Shown piece after piece: positions 1-6,425 of a stretch of DNA of 7,154 nucleotides. The DNA comes from Paracoccaceae bacterium (GTDB taxonomy: Bacteria > Pseudomonadota > Alphaproteobacteria > Rhodobacterales > Rhodobacteraceae): assembly GCA_024304875.1 (NCBI GenBank), contig JAMWZF010000130.1, positions 771 to 7,924 of the forward strand, read 5' to 3'. The notes under the pieces are model-generated. The model was not told where the DNA came from and ran no database searches. It saw nothing but the letters and a program-made list of their open reading frames with translations. Each line of letters starts with the position of its first letter. The stretch's first letter is position 1. A program made the position numbers and the translations under genes.

Positions 1-664
1 AGATCACCCGGTCCGTCAGGATCGACAGGGCCGAGCGTCCGCAGGTCTGCCGGCAGCAGCGGGTCAGGTGCGTCGGCGTCACGCCGAGGTCGCGGGCGAA
101 GTCGGCCACGCCCTTGTGCTTGCGGTAGTCCCGTTCGACCAGGTCGGTATAGGCCGCGACCAGGCGCGCGGCCGCGCTTTCCCCGCGGCCGGCGGTCTCT
201 TCGGCGCGGGCTTCCATCTGCCGTTCGAAGAAGACGGCCAGCAGGCCGAGCTGGTAGTGGGCCGCGCGGCTGTGACCGGCCTTCTCGGAGGTCAGCTCGC
301 GCTCGAGCCCGTCGAAGAGCGTCGCCAGTTCCTTCTGCGCGACGACGTCCCGAAGCCGCAGGTGAACCGGCTCGTCCGGCCATTCCATCGCCATGGCGTC
401 GGGGATCGTCAGCATCTGGCCGTAGACCGTCGGGCCGGCCTCGAAGCCGTACATGTCGCGCGCCGGGATCAGGATCAGGTTGTTCGGCCCGAACCCGCTG
501 GTGAGGCCCGCGACGGTGATCCGTCCCTGGCCCTTGTTGAAATACATCAAGCGGGGGGTGGCGTGCGATCGCATCGCCTCGGTCCGCCAGCGGCCGTGGG
601 TGGGGTTGTGACCGATGGCCGACAGGGCCAGCCGGTTCTTCATCGCGAGTGTGGGGTCATCCAT
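1..664 (-). CDS. AraC-family transcriptional regulator, C-terminus cut by window edge
   Basis: Reading leftward from an ATG at 664-662 gives an open frame of 221 codons that runs off the left edge with no stop. The N-terminal part (residues about 1-150) is rich in beta-type segments (such as NNLILIPARDMYGFEAG, 61-77) and resembles the sensing domain of AraC regulators, though no ligand can be inferred. Residues about 165-221 match the start of an AraC/XylS DNA-binding domain, with a first helix-turn-helix around VADFARDLGVTPTHLTRCCR (186-205). The second helix-turn-helix must lie beyond position 1. The family usually acts as a cytoplasmic, one-component activator or repressor. The start is the first ATG in frame, but its ribosome-binding site is weak, and an ATG at codon 8 is an alternative. 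It follows miaA on the same strand after 92 bp, so it may be read from the miaA transcript or from its own promoter. The target genes are not evident here. The family call is firm and the specific role unknown. Confidence 0.85.
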   Translation of the reverse strand, partial: MDDPTLAMKNRLALSAIGHNPTHGRWRTEAMRSHATPRLMYFNKGQGRITVAGLTSGFGPNNLILIPARDMYGFEAGPTVYGQMLTIPDAMAMEWPDEPVHLRLRDVVAQKELATLFDGLERELTSEKAGHSRAAHYQLGLLAVFFERQMEARAEETAGRGESAAARLVAAYTDLVERDYRKHKGVADFARDLGVTPTHLTRCCRQTCGRSALSILTDRVI

Positions 665-756
665 AGTGGCAGCTCTGGATTGTTCGATATGTGAAACTAC
701 CCCATCGGCCCCCCGAGTCCACGAGGAATCGCCTCCAAGTTGTTGAATGCTGTGGG

Positions 757-1632
757 TTATCCTGTGGACAGGTCGGCCTCGGGGTCGATCTTGTGCCAGT
801 TCCTCATCCGGGCCCTAAACCATGTGCGCTGGCGCTTGGCGTACTGCCGGGTGGCGATGACGGCGGCTGTTTCCGCCTGCTCCAAAGTGACCCGGCCTTG
901 CACGAATTCGACCAGTTCGGCGGCTCCGATCGCCCGGGCCGAGGGGCGGGCCGGGTCCCAGTCGGGGAGGTTCGCGCGCACTTCCTCCACCGCGCCGGCC
1001 TTCAGCATTGCCGCGAACCGGGTGGCGATTCGGGCGTTCAGCCAGTCCGGGGAGGGGGTCATGACGATCGCATGGGCCTGTGTCAGGGGCAGGAGCGGCG
1101 GCGGCGTGTCGGCCTGCCAGTCCGCGAGGCCGCGGCCCGTGGCGCGCAGGACTTCCCAGGCCCGCTGGACCCGGGCGCGGTTGTTCAGGTCGATCCGGGT
1201 CCGTGTCGCCATGTCCAGCCCGTCGACCAGGGCGGGCAGCGGCAGGGCGTCCCCCTCGGCGCGCACCTCCGGCGGTGTCGCAGGGATCTCGGCCAGCCCG
1301 TCGGTCAGCGCGGCGAAGTTGAGGCCGGTGCCGCCGACGATGATCGGCCGCTCGGCCCCGCCGAGCAGCGGCGCCACGTCGCGCAGCCAGTGCCCGGCGG
1401 AGTAGGCGGTGTCGCAGGGGATGTGTCCATAGAGCGCGTGGGGCGCGCGGGCGAGGTCCGCCGCCCCGGGCCGGGCGGTCAGGATCCGCCAGCAGGCATA
1501 GACCTGAAGGGCATCGGCATTGACCACGACACCGCCGCCGGTCTCGGCGATGCGCAGCGCCAGCTCGGACTTGCCGCTGGCGGTGGGCCCGGCGATCAGG
1601 ACCGGGCGGTCGTCTGCGGGATCGGGACTCAC
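757..1632 (-). CDS. miaA: tRNA dimethylallyltransferase (MiaA)
   Basis: MiaA transfers a dimethylallyl group from dimethylallyl diphosphate to N6 of adenosine 37, next to the anticodon, in tRNAs reading codons that start with U. The 291-residue protein has the usual family length. Visible motifs are the P-loop GPTASGKS (15-22), the NADALQVY segment (38-45) that carries the conserved catalytic-region aspartate, ILTARP (50-55), the SAGHWL segment (78-83), the GGTGLNF motif (100-106), and the C-terminal segment ATRQYAKRQRTWFR. GGTGLNF has Asn where the family often has Tyr. The start is a GTG at 1632-1630. It overlaps the TGA of the upstream PIN-like gene (GTGA), so the two are probably translationally coupled. 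A longer open frame extends upstream to about 2160, but it only shadows the PIN gene, and the P-loop sits at the expected distance from the GTG. The stop is TAA at 759-757. Its substrate is an isoprenoid precursor that the MEP pathway (dxr, same window) supplies. Confidence 0.95.
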   Translation of the reverse strand: MSPDPADDRPVLIAGPTASGKSELALRIAETGGGVVVNADALQVYACWRILTARPGAADLARAPHALYGHIPCDTAYSAGHWLRDVAPLLGGAERPIIVGGTGLNFAALTDGLAEIPATPPEVRAEGDALPLPALVDGLDMATRTRIDLNNRARVQRAWEVLRATGRGLADWQADTPPPLLPLTQAHAIVMTPSPDWLNARIATRFAAMLKAGAVEEVRANLPDWDPARPSARAIGAAELVEFVQGRVTLEQAETAAVIATRQYAKRQRTWFRARMRNWHKIDPEADLSTG

Positions 1633-2030
1633 GGGGCAAGCAGCGCGGAATAGGGCGCGAGGGGCACGATGTCGCCGGCGAGGGCGGCGAACGCCGGGTC
1701 CAGGGTGACGAAAGCATCGGCCTGAAGGCGCGCGGCGGCAAGGTATTCGGCGCGGCCGATGTCCTCCCACCCCAGCTCTGCCGCGATGTCCCAGGCATGC
1801 CGCTGAGAGACGCGGTCGCCGACAAGGCGGATCTTCAGCGCGCGGATCGCGTCCATTCGGGCGATGGCCTCGGCGCGGGTCAGCGCCCCGCCGCGGCAAG
1901 CCCGGTAGAGCGCCGACAGGGCCTCGGTCCGCAGGGTCGTCGGCGCGACGAGGGCATGGCCGGGCGCCGGCCTCTCGCCGGTTTCGGCCAGCGCCAAGGC
2001 GACCTCCGCCTCTATCGCGAACCGTGTCAT
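1629..2030 (-). CDS. PIN-domain-like protein (VapC-like), no antitoxin partner visible
   Basis: This 133-residue protein looks like a PIN-fold nuclease domain of the VapC type. The pattern is a first strand with FAIEAEVALAL (4-14), APTTLRTEALSALYRA (29-44) with the conserved second acidic residue Glu36, a helical middle part, AEYLAAARLQADAFVTLD (94-111), and a final strand ending near PLAPYSALL. VapC-type PIN proteins are metal-dependent RNases, but key positions differ here. The first acidic site seems to be Glu7 rather than Asp, and the site usually held by Asp before 'A.Y' is Arg93. Glu36 and Asp111 remain. Activity is therefore uncertain. No small antitoxin gene precedes it: the upstream neighbour is divergent pyrH. 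The ATG at 2030-2028 is chosen because the domain begins right after it and it leaves an 89-bp divergent promoter gap. An in-frame ATG at 2087 would add 19 unlikely residues. The stop overlaps the miaA start. The fold call is by motif recognition only. Confidence 0.75.
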   Translation of the reverse strand: MTRFAIEAEVALALAETGERPAPGHALVAPTTLRTEALSALYRACRGGALTRAEAIARMDAIRALKIRLVGDRVSQRHAWDIAAELGWEDIGRAEYLAAARLQADAFVTLDPAFAALAGDIVPLAPYSALLAP

Positions 2031-2119
2031 TGCGCGCCCCCCGCTGCGGTCCTCCGGGCCATTGCACCCCGGGGCCTTTTCCGACATTTTGCGCCGCAGC
2101 GAAAGACGGGGGACGACAG
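2031..2119. promoter_or_regulatory. Divergent intergenic region, promoters for pyrH and the PIN-miaA unit
   Basis: This 89-bp gap lies between two divergent start codons, so transcription in both directions should begin in or near it. Rightward, TTGCAC at 2062-2067 resembles a sigma-70 -35 element. The AT-rich ACATTTT at 2084-2090, 16 bp further on, could serve as a poor -10. A CCCCGGGG palindrome lies at 2067-2074. GGGGGA at 2109-2114 is the likely ribosome-binding site of pyrH. No convincing leftward promoter was found by eye. The location is well supported and the exact elements are guesses. Confidence 0.4.
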
Positions 2120-2866
2120 ATGGCGGACGGGCAGGACGAGGCGACCGACACCACCACCACCTTCGGACGGGTTCTTCTGAAAATCTCGGGCGAGGCGCTG
2201 ATGGGCGACCAGGGCTACGGCCTGCATCCGCCCACGGTCGAACGGATCGCCCGCGAGGTGCAGTCCGTCGCGTCGCTCGGGGTCGAGGTCTGCATGGTGA
2301 TCGGCGGCGGCAACATCTTCCGCGGCCTGCAGGGGTCGGCCCAGGGGATGGAGCGGACGACCGCCGACTACATGGGGATGCTGGCGACGGTGATGAACGC
2401 GCTGGCGATGCAGTCCTCGCTGGAGGGCCTGGGCGTCTATACCCGCGTCATCACGGCGATCCGCATGGACGAGGTGGCCGAGCCCTACATCCGCCGCCGC
2501 GCCGTCCGGCACCTCGAGAAGAAGCGGGTCATCATCTTCGCCGCCGGCACCGGCAACCCCTATTTCACCACCGACACCGCCGCCGCGCTGCGCGCCAACG
2601 AGATGGCCTGCGAGGCGATCTTCATGGGCAAGAACGGCACGGACGGGGTCTACGACAGCGACCCGCGCACGAATCCCGACGCCAAGCGCTACGACAGCGT
2701 GACCTACGACGAGGTCCTGCAGAAGAACCTCAAGGTCATGGACGCCAGCGCCATCGCGCTCGCCCGCGACAACTCCCTGCCGATCATCGTGTTCTCGCTG
2801 GACGAACCCGGCGGGTTCAGGACGATCCTGGCGGGGAAGGGGACCTGCACGCGGGTGCATGGCTGA
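2120..2866 (+). CDS. pyrH: UMP kinase (uridylate kinase, PyrH)
   Basis: PyrH phosphorylates UMP to UDP with ATP, an essential step in making UTP, CTP and UDP-sugars. It works in the cytoplasm as a hexamer of the amino-acid-kinase fold. The 248-residue protein shows the family motifs in order: LKISGEALMG (20-29) with the phosphate-binding Lys21, VIGGGNIFRG (60-69), RTTADYMGMLATVMNAL (79-95), AAGTGNPYFTTDTAAALRA (141-159) and NGTDGVYDSDP (172-182). The ATG at 2120 is preceded by a GGGGGA ribosome-binding site about 5 bases away. An open frame reaches back to 2024, but that extra stretch overlaps the divergent promoter gap and is unlike the family. A short Thr run (11-14, four ACC codons) sits in the variable N-terminus. 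In many proteobacteria this gene follows rpsB-tsf; here its upstream neighbour is the divergent PIN-miaA unit. It is the first gene of the rightward cluster. Confidence 0.98.
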   Translation: MADGQDEATDTTTTFGRVLLKISGEALMGDQGYGLHPPTVERIAREVQSVASLGVEVCMVIGGGNIFRGLQGSAQGMERTTADYMGMLATVMNALAMQSSLEGLGVYTRVITAIRMDEVAEPYIRRRAVRHLEKKRVIIFAAGTGNPYFTTDTAAALRANEMACEAIFMGKNGTDGVYDSDPRTNPDAKRYDSVTYDEVLQKNLKVMDASAIALARDNSLPIIVFSLDEPGGFRTILAGKGTCTRVHG

Positions 2867-2875
2867 TCGGACTAC

Positions 2876-2894
2876 CGTCCCCGAACGAGGGACG
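2876..2894 (+). terminator. Hairpin 9 bases after pyrH stop, possible weak terminator or 3'-end stabiliser
   Basis: CGTCCC (2876-2881) and GGGACG (2889-2894) form a perfect 6-bp stem around a 7-base loop, starting 9 bases after the pyrH stop. It is followed by TTATAG rather than a run of T, so it is not a classical strong intrinsic terminator. It might stop or slow part of the transcription, or protect the pyrH 3' end after RNA processing. The pairing is seen directly and the function is a guess. Confidence 0.35.
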
Positions 2895-2907
2895 TTATAG
2901 AGCCAAT

Positions 2908-2924
2908 GCCCCCGGATGGGGGGC
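2908..2924 (+). other. GC hairpin in the leader of frr
   Basis: GCCCCC (2908-2913) pairs with GGGGGC (2919-2924) around a 5-base loop (GGATG). This is the second hairpin within the 79-bp pyrH-frr gap and sits 9 bases before the frr ribosome-binding site. No T-run follows it. With the hairpin at 2876-2894 it could tune how much frr is made relative to pyrH. The TTATAG at 2895-2900, between the two hairpins, looks like a -10 element but lacks a recognisable -35. Confidence 0.3.
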
Positions 2925-2945
2925 AGGAATACAGAGGCCGAGAAC

Positions 2946-3509
2946 ATGTCCGACGACGAATTCATGCTGGATACCGACGATCTGACCCGCCGGATGGACG
3001 GGGCGATCAGCAACCTGCGGACCGAGTTCGCCTCGCTGCGCACCGGGCGTGCGTCGGCGTCCATGCTCGAGCCGGTGATGGTCGAGGCCTACGGCCAGCC
3101 GACCCCGATCAACCAGGTGGGCACCGTGAACGTGCCCGAGCCGCGGATGGTCACGGTCAACGTCTGGGACAAGGGCCTTGTCGGCAAGGTCGAGAAGGCG
3201 ATCCGCGAAAGCGGCCTCGGCATCAATCCGCAGACCAACGGCACGATCATCATGCTGCCGATCCCCGAGCTGAACGAGGAGCGCCGCCGCGAGCTGACCA
3301 AGGTCGCCGCGCAATACGCCGAGCATGCCCGGGTGTCCGTCCGCAACGTCCGCCGGGACGGGATGGACACGATCAAGAAGAACAAGGACAACATGTCCGA
3401 GGACGACGCCAAGCTTTGGGAGAGCGAGGTGCAGCAGCTGACGGATGCCTACATCAAGAAGGTGGACGAGGCGCTGGAGACCAAGCAGAGCGAGATCATG
3501 CAGGTCTGA
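2946..3509 (+). CDS. frr: Ribosome recycling factor (RRF, Frr)
   Basis: RRF works with EF-G after termination to split the 70S ribosome so the subunits can be used again. The 187-residue length is normal for the family. It shows the conserved LRTGRAS (31-37) and AYGQPTPINQVGTVNVPEPR (48-67), the latter in the beta-rich domain II, plus LGINPQTNGTIIMLPIPELN (91-110), HARVSVRNVRRDGMD (127-141) and the long C-terminal helix of domain I. The ATG at 2946 is chosen because AGAGG at 2933-2937 lies 8 bases upstream and the following residues match family N-termini. A start at 2916 would fall inside a hairpin loop and is rejected. The gene follows pyrH by 79 bp, the widely conserved pyrH-frr pairing. 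Confidence 0.97.
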   Translation: MSDDEFMLDTDDLTRRMDGAISNLRTEFASLRTGRASASMLEPVMVEAYGQPTPINQVGTVNVPEPRMVTVNVWDKGLVGKVEKAIRESGLGINPQTNGTIIMLPIPELNEERRRELTKVAAQYAEHARVSVRNVRRDGMDTIKKNKDNMSEDDAKLWESEVQQLTDAYIKKVDEALETKQSEIMQV

Positions 3510-3677
3510 CGACCGGACATCGGTCCCTGGCCGCAAGCGTGGCTCCGAAGGCCTGGTGGGGCATCCTGCACATCTCCCGCCGAACCCTTTTCAGGCAGCT
3601 TCTGGCCAAATGGCCCCGAGGTGCGGTATGAGGCTGTCGGTACGAGCAATGACCCAGTCGAGAGTGCAGGCAACCCG
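3510..3677 (+). other. Gap between frr and uppS with small hairpins, possible transcript boundary
   Basis: This is the longest non-coding stretch in the rightward cluster (168 bp). GACCG (3511-3515) pairs with CGGTC (3521-3525) one base after the frr stop. A second weak stem joins GCCGC (3530-3534) to GTGGC (3539-3543), with one G-T pair. GGCC-AAAT-GGCC at 3604-3615 could form a third. None has a T-run, so no intrinsic terminator is evident. I found no convincing sigma-70 -35/-10 pair and no plausible small gene. An internal promoter for uppS could lie here, but it cannot be pointed to. Confidence 0.35.
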
Positions 3678-4400
3678 ATGGCGAAGGATCTGACCACCAC
3701 GGGCCCCGACCATGTGGCGATCATCATGGACGGAAACGGCCGCTGGGCCCAGAAGCGGGGCAAGCCGCGTCTCTTCGGCCATCACGCCGGCGCCAAACGC
3801 GTCCGCCAGATCGTCGAGGCCTGCCCGGACCTCGGCGTCAAGTACCTGACGATCTTCGCCTTCTCGACCGAGAACTGGAGACGCACCCAGACCGAGGTCG
3901 CGGGGCTCATGAAGCTGTTCCGCCGCTACATCGAGCGCGAGGCGCGCGATCTTCTGGCGAACGGCGTGCGCGTGCGCTTCATCGGCGACCGGATGAAGCT
4001 CGACGACCGGCTGGTCCAGTTGATGGACGACCTCGAGCTGCTGACCAGCGGCAACGACCGTGTCCACATGACCGTCGCGATCAACTACGGCGGCCGCGAC
4101 GAGGTCACCCGCGCGGCCAAGCGGCTCGCCCTCGAGATCGAGCAGGGCCGCCTCACGCACAGGGACGTGGACGCCGAGACCCTGGCGCGGTTTCTCGATA
4201 CCCACGTCCTGCCCGATCCCGACCTGGTGATCCGCACCAGCGGCGAGGCCCGGATCAGCAACTTCCTGCTCTGGCAGTCGGCCTATGCCGAGTACGAATT
4301 CATCGACACCCTCTGGCCCGACTTCACGGCCGAGGAATTCGCCGAGGTGGTGGGCCGCTACGCCGCCCGCGACCGCCGCTTCGGGGCGGTGAAGGTCTGA
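3678..4400 (+). CDS. uppS: Undecaprenyl diphosphate synthase (UppS), cis-prenyltransferase
   Basis: UppS adds eight isopentenyl units in cis to farnesyl diphosphate to make undecaprenyl diphosphate, the lipid carrier for peptidoglycan and other surface glycans. The 240-residue protein has the full set of family motifs: HVAIIMDGNGRWA (12-24) with Asp18 as the Mg/diphosphate-binding residue, GHHAG (34-38), FAFSTENW (60-67), INYGGRDE (135-142) and the C-terminal signature RTSGEARISNFLLWQSAYAE (186-205) with Arg186, Arg192 and Ser194. The ATG at 3678 is preferred: the protein then begins 11 residues before the first motif, and AGG at 3668-3670 lies 7 bases upstream. The frame is open back to an ATG at 3621, but those 19 residues do not look like the family. 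The cdsA start lies 5 bases after the stop, which suggests coupling. Its allylic and IPP substrates derive from the pathway begun by dxr, two genes downstream. Confidence 0.97.
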   Translation: MAKDLTTTGPDHVAIIMDGNGRWAQKRGKPRLFGHHAGAKRVRQIVEACPDLGVKYLTIFAFSTENWRRTQTEVAGLMKLFRRYIEREARDLLANGVRVRFIGDRMKLDDRLVQLMDDLELLTSGNDRVHMTVAINYGGRDEVTRAAKRLALEIEQGRLTHRDVDAETLARFLDTHVLPDPDLVIRTSGEARISNFLLWQSAYAEYEFIDTLWPDFTAEEFAEVVGRYAARDRRFGAVKV

Positions 4401-4405
4401 GCGCG

Positions 4406-5242
4406 GTGCCTGGCCCCGAGACCGACCCGGCGACCCCGGCGGCGCCGGAGGTGCCCAAGTGGGAGGACCTGCGCGCCCGCCTGGTCTCGGGCGCGGGTCT
4501 CGGCGCCGTCGGCATTGCGGCGATCTTCATGGGCGGGGTCTGGTTCCAGATGCTCGCCGTCTTCGCCACCGCGATCATGGTCTGGGAATGCTGGGTGATG
4601 ATCCGGGGCGCCACGCCCTATTCGGGGATGCTGCTGGCGGCCGCCACCGCCTCGATCCAGTCCGGTGCCCTGGTCGTCGGCCCGGACTCCTACGAATTCC
4701 TTCCGCTGTTCTTCATCGTGCCGGTCGTCGGGCTGTTCATCGCCCCGCGCGAGAGGGTGAACTTCTTCGTCTTCTCCCTTGCCATCCAGTTCGCAGGCTG
4801 GGGCCTCATCCACTTCCGGATGTCCTACGGCACCCTCTGGCTGGTCTGGCTGGTCGTGGTCGTGATCGTCACCGACATTGCCGGCTACTTCGCGGGCAAG
4901 GCCATCGGGGGACCGAAGTTCTGGCCCGCCGTCAGCCCCAAGAAGACCTGGGCCGGCACCATCGCCGGCTGGGTCGCGGCGGCAGGGGTCGGCGGGGTCT
5001 TTCTGACGATCTCCAACGCCACCGGCATCGCCCTGATCCTTCTGTCGATCGCCACCTCCTTCGCCGGCCAGATGGGCGACATCGCCGAGAGCGCCTTCAA
5101 GCGGCGGCAGGGGGTCAAGGATTCCTCGGCCCTGATCCCCGGCCACGGTGGCCTCTTCGACCGCTTCGACGCCATGCTGGGGGCCTCGCTCTTCCTGCTG
5201 ATCGTGGCGGAATACTTCGACGTCCCCGGAGTCCGCTTCTGA
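4406..5242 (+). CDS. cdsA: Phosphatidate cytidylyltransferase (CDP-diacylglycerol synthase, CdsA)
   Basis: CdsA makes CDP-diacylglycerol from phosphatidic acid and CTP in the inner membrane, the branch-point precursor of all major phospholipids. The 278-residue protein has about eight hydrophobic segments, for example near 27-44, 46-60, 74-91, 98-112, 118-137, 142-164, 184-201 and 258-270. The C-terminal family signature is complete at 229-255: S-A-F-K-R, then K-D, then P-G-H-G-G, ending D-R-F-D. SPKKTW (177-182) and VTDIAGYFAG (155-164) are also typical. The start is a GTG at 4406. No in-frame ATG comes before Met42, which lies inside the first membrane segment. GAAGG at 4391-4395, inside the end of uppS, is a plausible ribosome-binding site. 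The N-terminal 18 residues, rich in Pro, Ala and acidic residues, are cytoplasmic-looking and variable. The stop TGA shares its final A with the dxr ATG. Confidence 0.95.
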   Translation: MPGPETDPATPAAPEVPKWEDLRARLVSGAGLGAVGIAAIFMGGVWFQMLAVFATAIMVWECWVMIRGATPYSGMLLAAATASIQSGALVVGPDSYEFLPLFFIVPVVGLFIAPRERVNFFVFSLAIQFAGWGLIHFRMSYGTLWLVWLVVVVIVTDIAGYFAGKAIGGPKFWPAVSPKKTWAGTIAGWVAAAGVGGVFLTISNATGIALILLSIATSFAGQMGDIAESAFKRRQGVKDSSALIPGHGGLFDRFDAMLGASLFLLIVAEYFDVPGVRF

Positions 5243-6417
5243 TGCGGGTCAGCATCCTCGGCGCCACGGGGTCCATCGGGCAATCCACCATCGACCTGAT
5301 TCGGCGCCAGCCCGAAAGGCACGACGTCGTCGCCCTGACCGGCGGGCGCAACATCGCCCAGCTGGTGCGGGACGCGCGGGCGCTGAAGGCCCAGGTGGCG
5401 GTCACCTGCTATCCCGGTCTGTATGCCGATCTGAAGGCGGCGCTCTCCGGCACCGGGATCGAGGCGGCGGCGGGTCCCGAGGCGCTGATCGAGGCCGCGG
5501 CGCGTCCGGCGGACTGGATCATGTCGGCCATCGTCGGCGCGGCGGGCCTCGCCCCCGGCATGGCGGCGCTGGGGCAGGGGACGACGCTGGCCCTCGCCAA
5601 CAAGGAAACCCTCGTCTGCGCCGGTCCGCTGGTGATGCGGACCGCCAAGGCGGCGGGCGCGACCCTCCTGCCGGTCGACAGCGAACATTCCGCCGTCTTC
5701 CAGGCGCTGGTAGGCGAGGATATCGGCGCGGTCGAAAAGGTCATCATCACCGCCTCGGGCGGCGCCTTCCGGGACCGCCCCCTGGGGCAGCTCTCCGGCG
5801 TGACCGTGGCAGAAGCGAGCGCCCACCCCAACTGGGACATGGGCCAGCGCATCACCATCGACTCCGCCTCGATGTTCAACAAGGCCCTCGAACTCATTGA
5901 AACCCGGGAATTCTTCGGCGTCGCGCCCGAGCAGATCGAGGCGGTCATCCATCCCGAGAGCCTGGTTCATGCCCTTGTCCAGTTCCGTGACGGCGGGCTG
6001 ATGGCCCATCTGGGCGCGCCCGACATGCGGCACGCCATCGGCTATGCGCTGAACTGGCCCGAGCGGGCGCATCTTCCGGTTCCCCGGGTCAACCTGGCCG
6101 AGGTCGGGGCGCTGACCTTCCGCGCCCCGGACGAGGCGCGCTATCCCGCCCTGCGCCTCGCGCGCGAGGTCATGGCGGCGGGCGGTCTTGCCGGCGCGGC
6201 CTTCAACGCCGCCAAGGAGGTCGCCCTCGATGCCTTCATCGCCGGGCGCATCCGGTTCACCGACATGGCACCGGTGGTCGAGCGCACGTTGACCCAAATG
6301 TCATCCGGCGACGGTCTGGAAAATGCCCCATTATCCCTAGATAAGGTGCTCCAGATCGACGCCCTGGCCCGGGTCCGGGCAAAAGAGGCGATCGGAACAC
6401 TGATGGAACCAAGCTAG
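5242..6417 (+). CDS. dxr: 1-deoxy-D-xylulose 5-phosphate reductoisomerase (Dxr, IspC)
   Basis: Dxr converts 1-deoxy-D-xylulose 5-phosphate to 2-C-methyl-D-erythritol 4-phosphate using NADPH and a divalent metal. It is the first committed step of the MEP route to IPP and DMAPP and the target of fosmidomycin. The 391-residue protein is a typical length. The NADPH-binding GATGSIG is at 7-13, LANKETLV at 118-125 and the metal ligands Asp146 and Glu148 in PVDSEHS (144-150). SGGAFRD (172-178), AHPNWDMG (194-201) and MFNKALELIE (211-220), with Asn213, Lys214 and Glu217, complete the active site. All expected catalytic residues are present. The ATG at 5242 overlaps the cdsA stop by one base (TGATG), a sign of translational coupling. 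Codon use shifts briefly near the 3' end, where TTA and CTA Leu codons appear at 364 and 366. Products feed UppS and MiaA, both encoded in this window. Confidence 0.98.
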   Translation: MRVSILGATGSIGQSTIDLIRRQPERHDVVALTGGRNIAQLVRDARALKAQVAVTCYPGLYADLKAALSGTGIEAAAGPEALIEAAARPADWIMSAIVGAAGLAPGMAALGQGTTLALANKETLVCAGPLVMRTAKAAGATLLPVDSEHSAVFQALVGEDIGAVEKVIITASGGAFRDRPLGQLSGVTVAEASAHPNWDMGQRITIDSASMFNKALELIETREFFGVAPEQIEAVIHPESLVHALVQFRDGGLMAHLGAPDMRHAIGYALNWPERAHLPVPRVNLAEVGALTFRAPDEARYPALRLAREVMAAGGLAGAAFNAAKEVALDAFIAGRIRFTDMAPVVERTLTQMSSGDGLENAPLSLDKVLQIDALARVRAKEAIGTLMEPS

Positions 6418-6425
6418 CAGGCCCC

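Noticed and set aside
52..60. Cys cluster (Cys203, Cys204, Cys208) in the AraC helix-turn-helix as a possible redox or metal sensor
   Set aside because: Cysteines at similar places are, as far as I recall, common in this regulator subfamily, so this is not good evidence for sensing. The rest of the domain lies outside the window.
68..1653. Plus-strand open frames over the AraC regulator and miaA
   Set aside because: They are complementary shadows of the minus-strand genes, with Gly/Arg/Pro-rich translations and no family resemblance.
1633..2160. Long upstream extension of the miaA frame, which would fuse extra N-terminal sequence to MiaA
   Set aside because: The extension reads through the PIN gene in another frame and is Arg/Pro-rich, typical of an antisense or shifted-frame shadow in GC-rich DNA. 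The P-loop is at the normal distance from the GTG at 1632.
2150..2161. Four ACC repeats near the start of pyrH as a phase-variation tract
   Set aside because: A trinucleotide repeat of four units changes only the number of Thr residues and keeps the frame, so it cannot switch the gene off.
3590..3620. Possible envelope-stress (RpoE-type) promoter with GAACCC upstream of uppS
   Set aside because: Only a GAAC-like core is present and no matching -10 was found at the right spacing. The match is no better than chance.
4459..5241. Open frame in front of dxr suggesting a longer fused Dxr
   Set aside because: The segment lies within cdsA in another frame and shows no domain. The ATG at 5242 gives a standard-length Dxr starting right at the NADPH motif.
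4885..6297. A 470-codon open frame on the minus strand opposite cdsA and dxr
   Set aside because: Its translation is low-complexity and charged with no recognisable domain, and it covers two well-conserved genes. Such frames are common opposite GC-rich genes.
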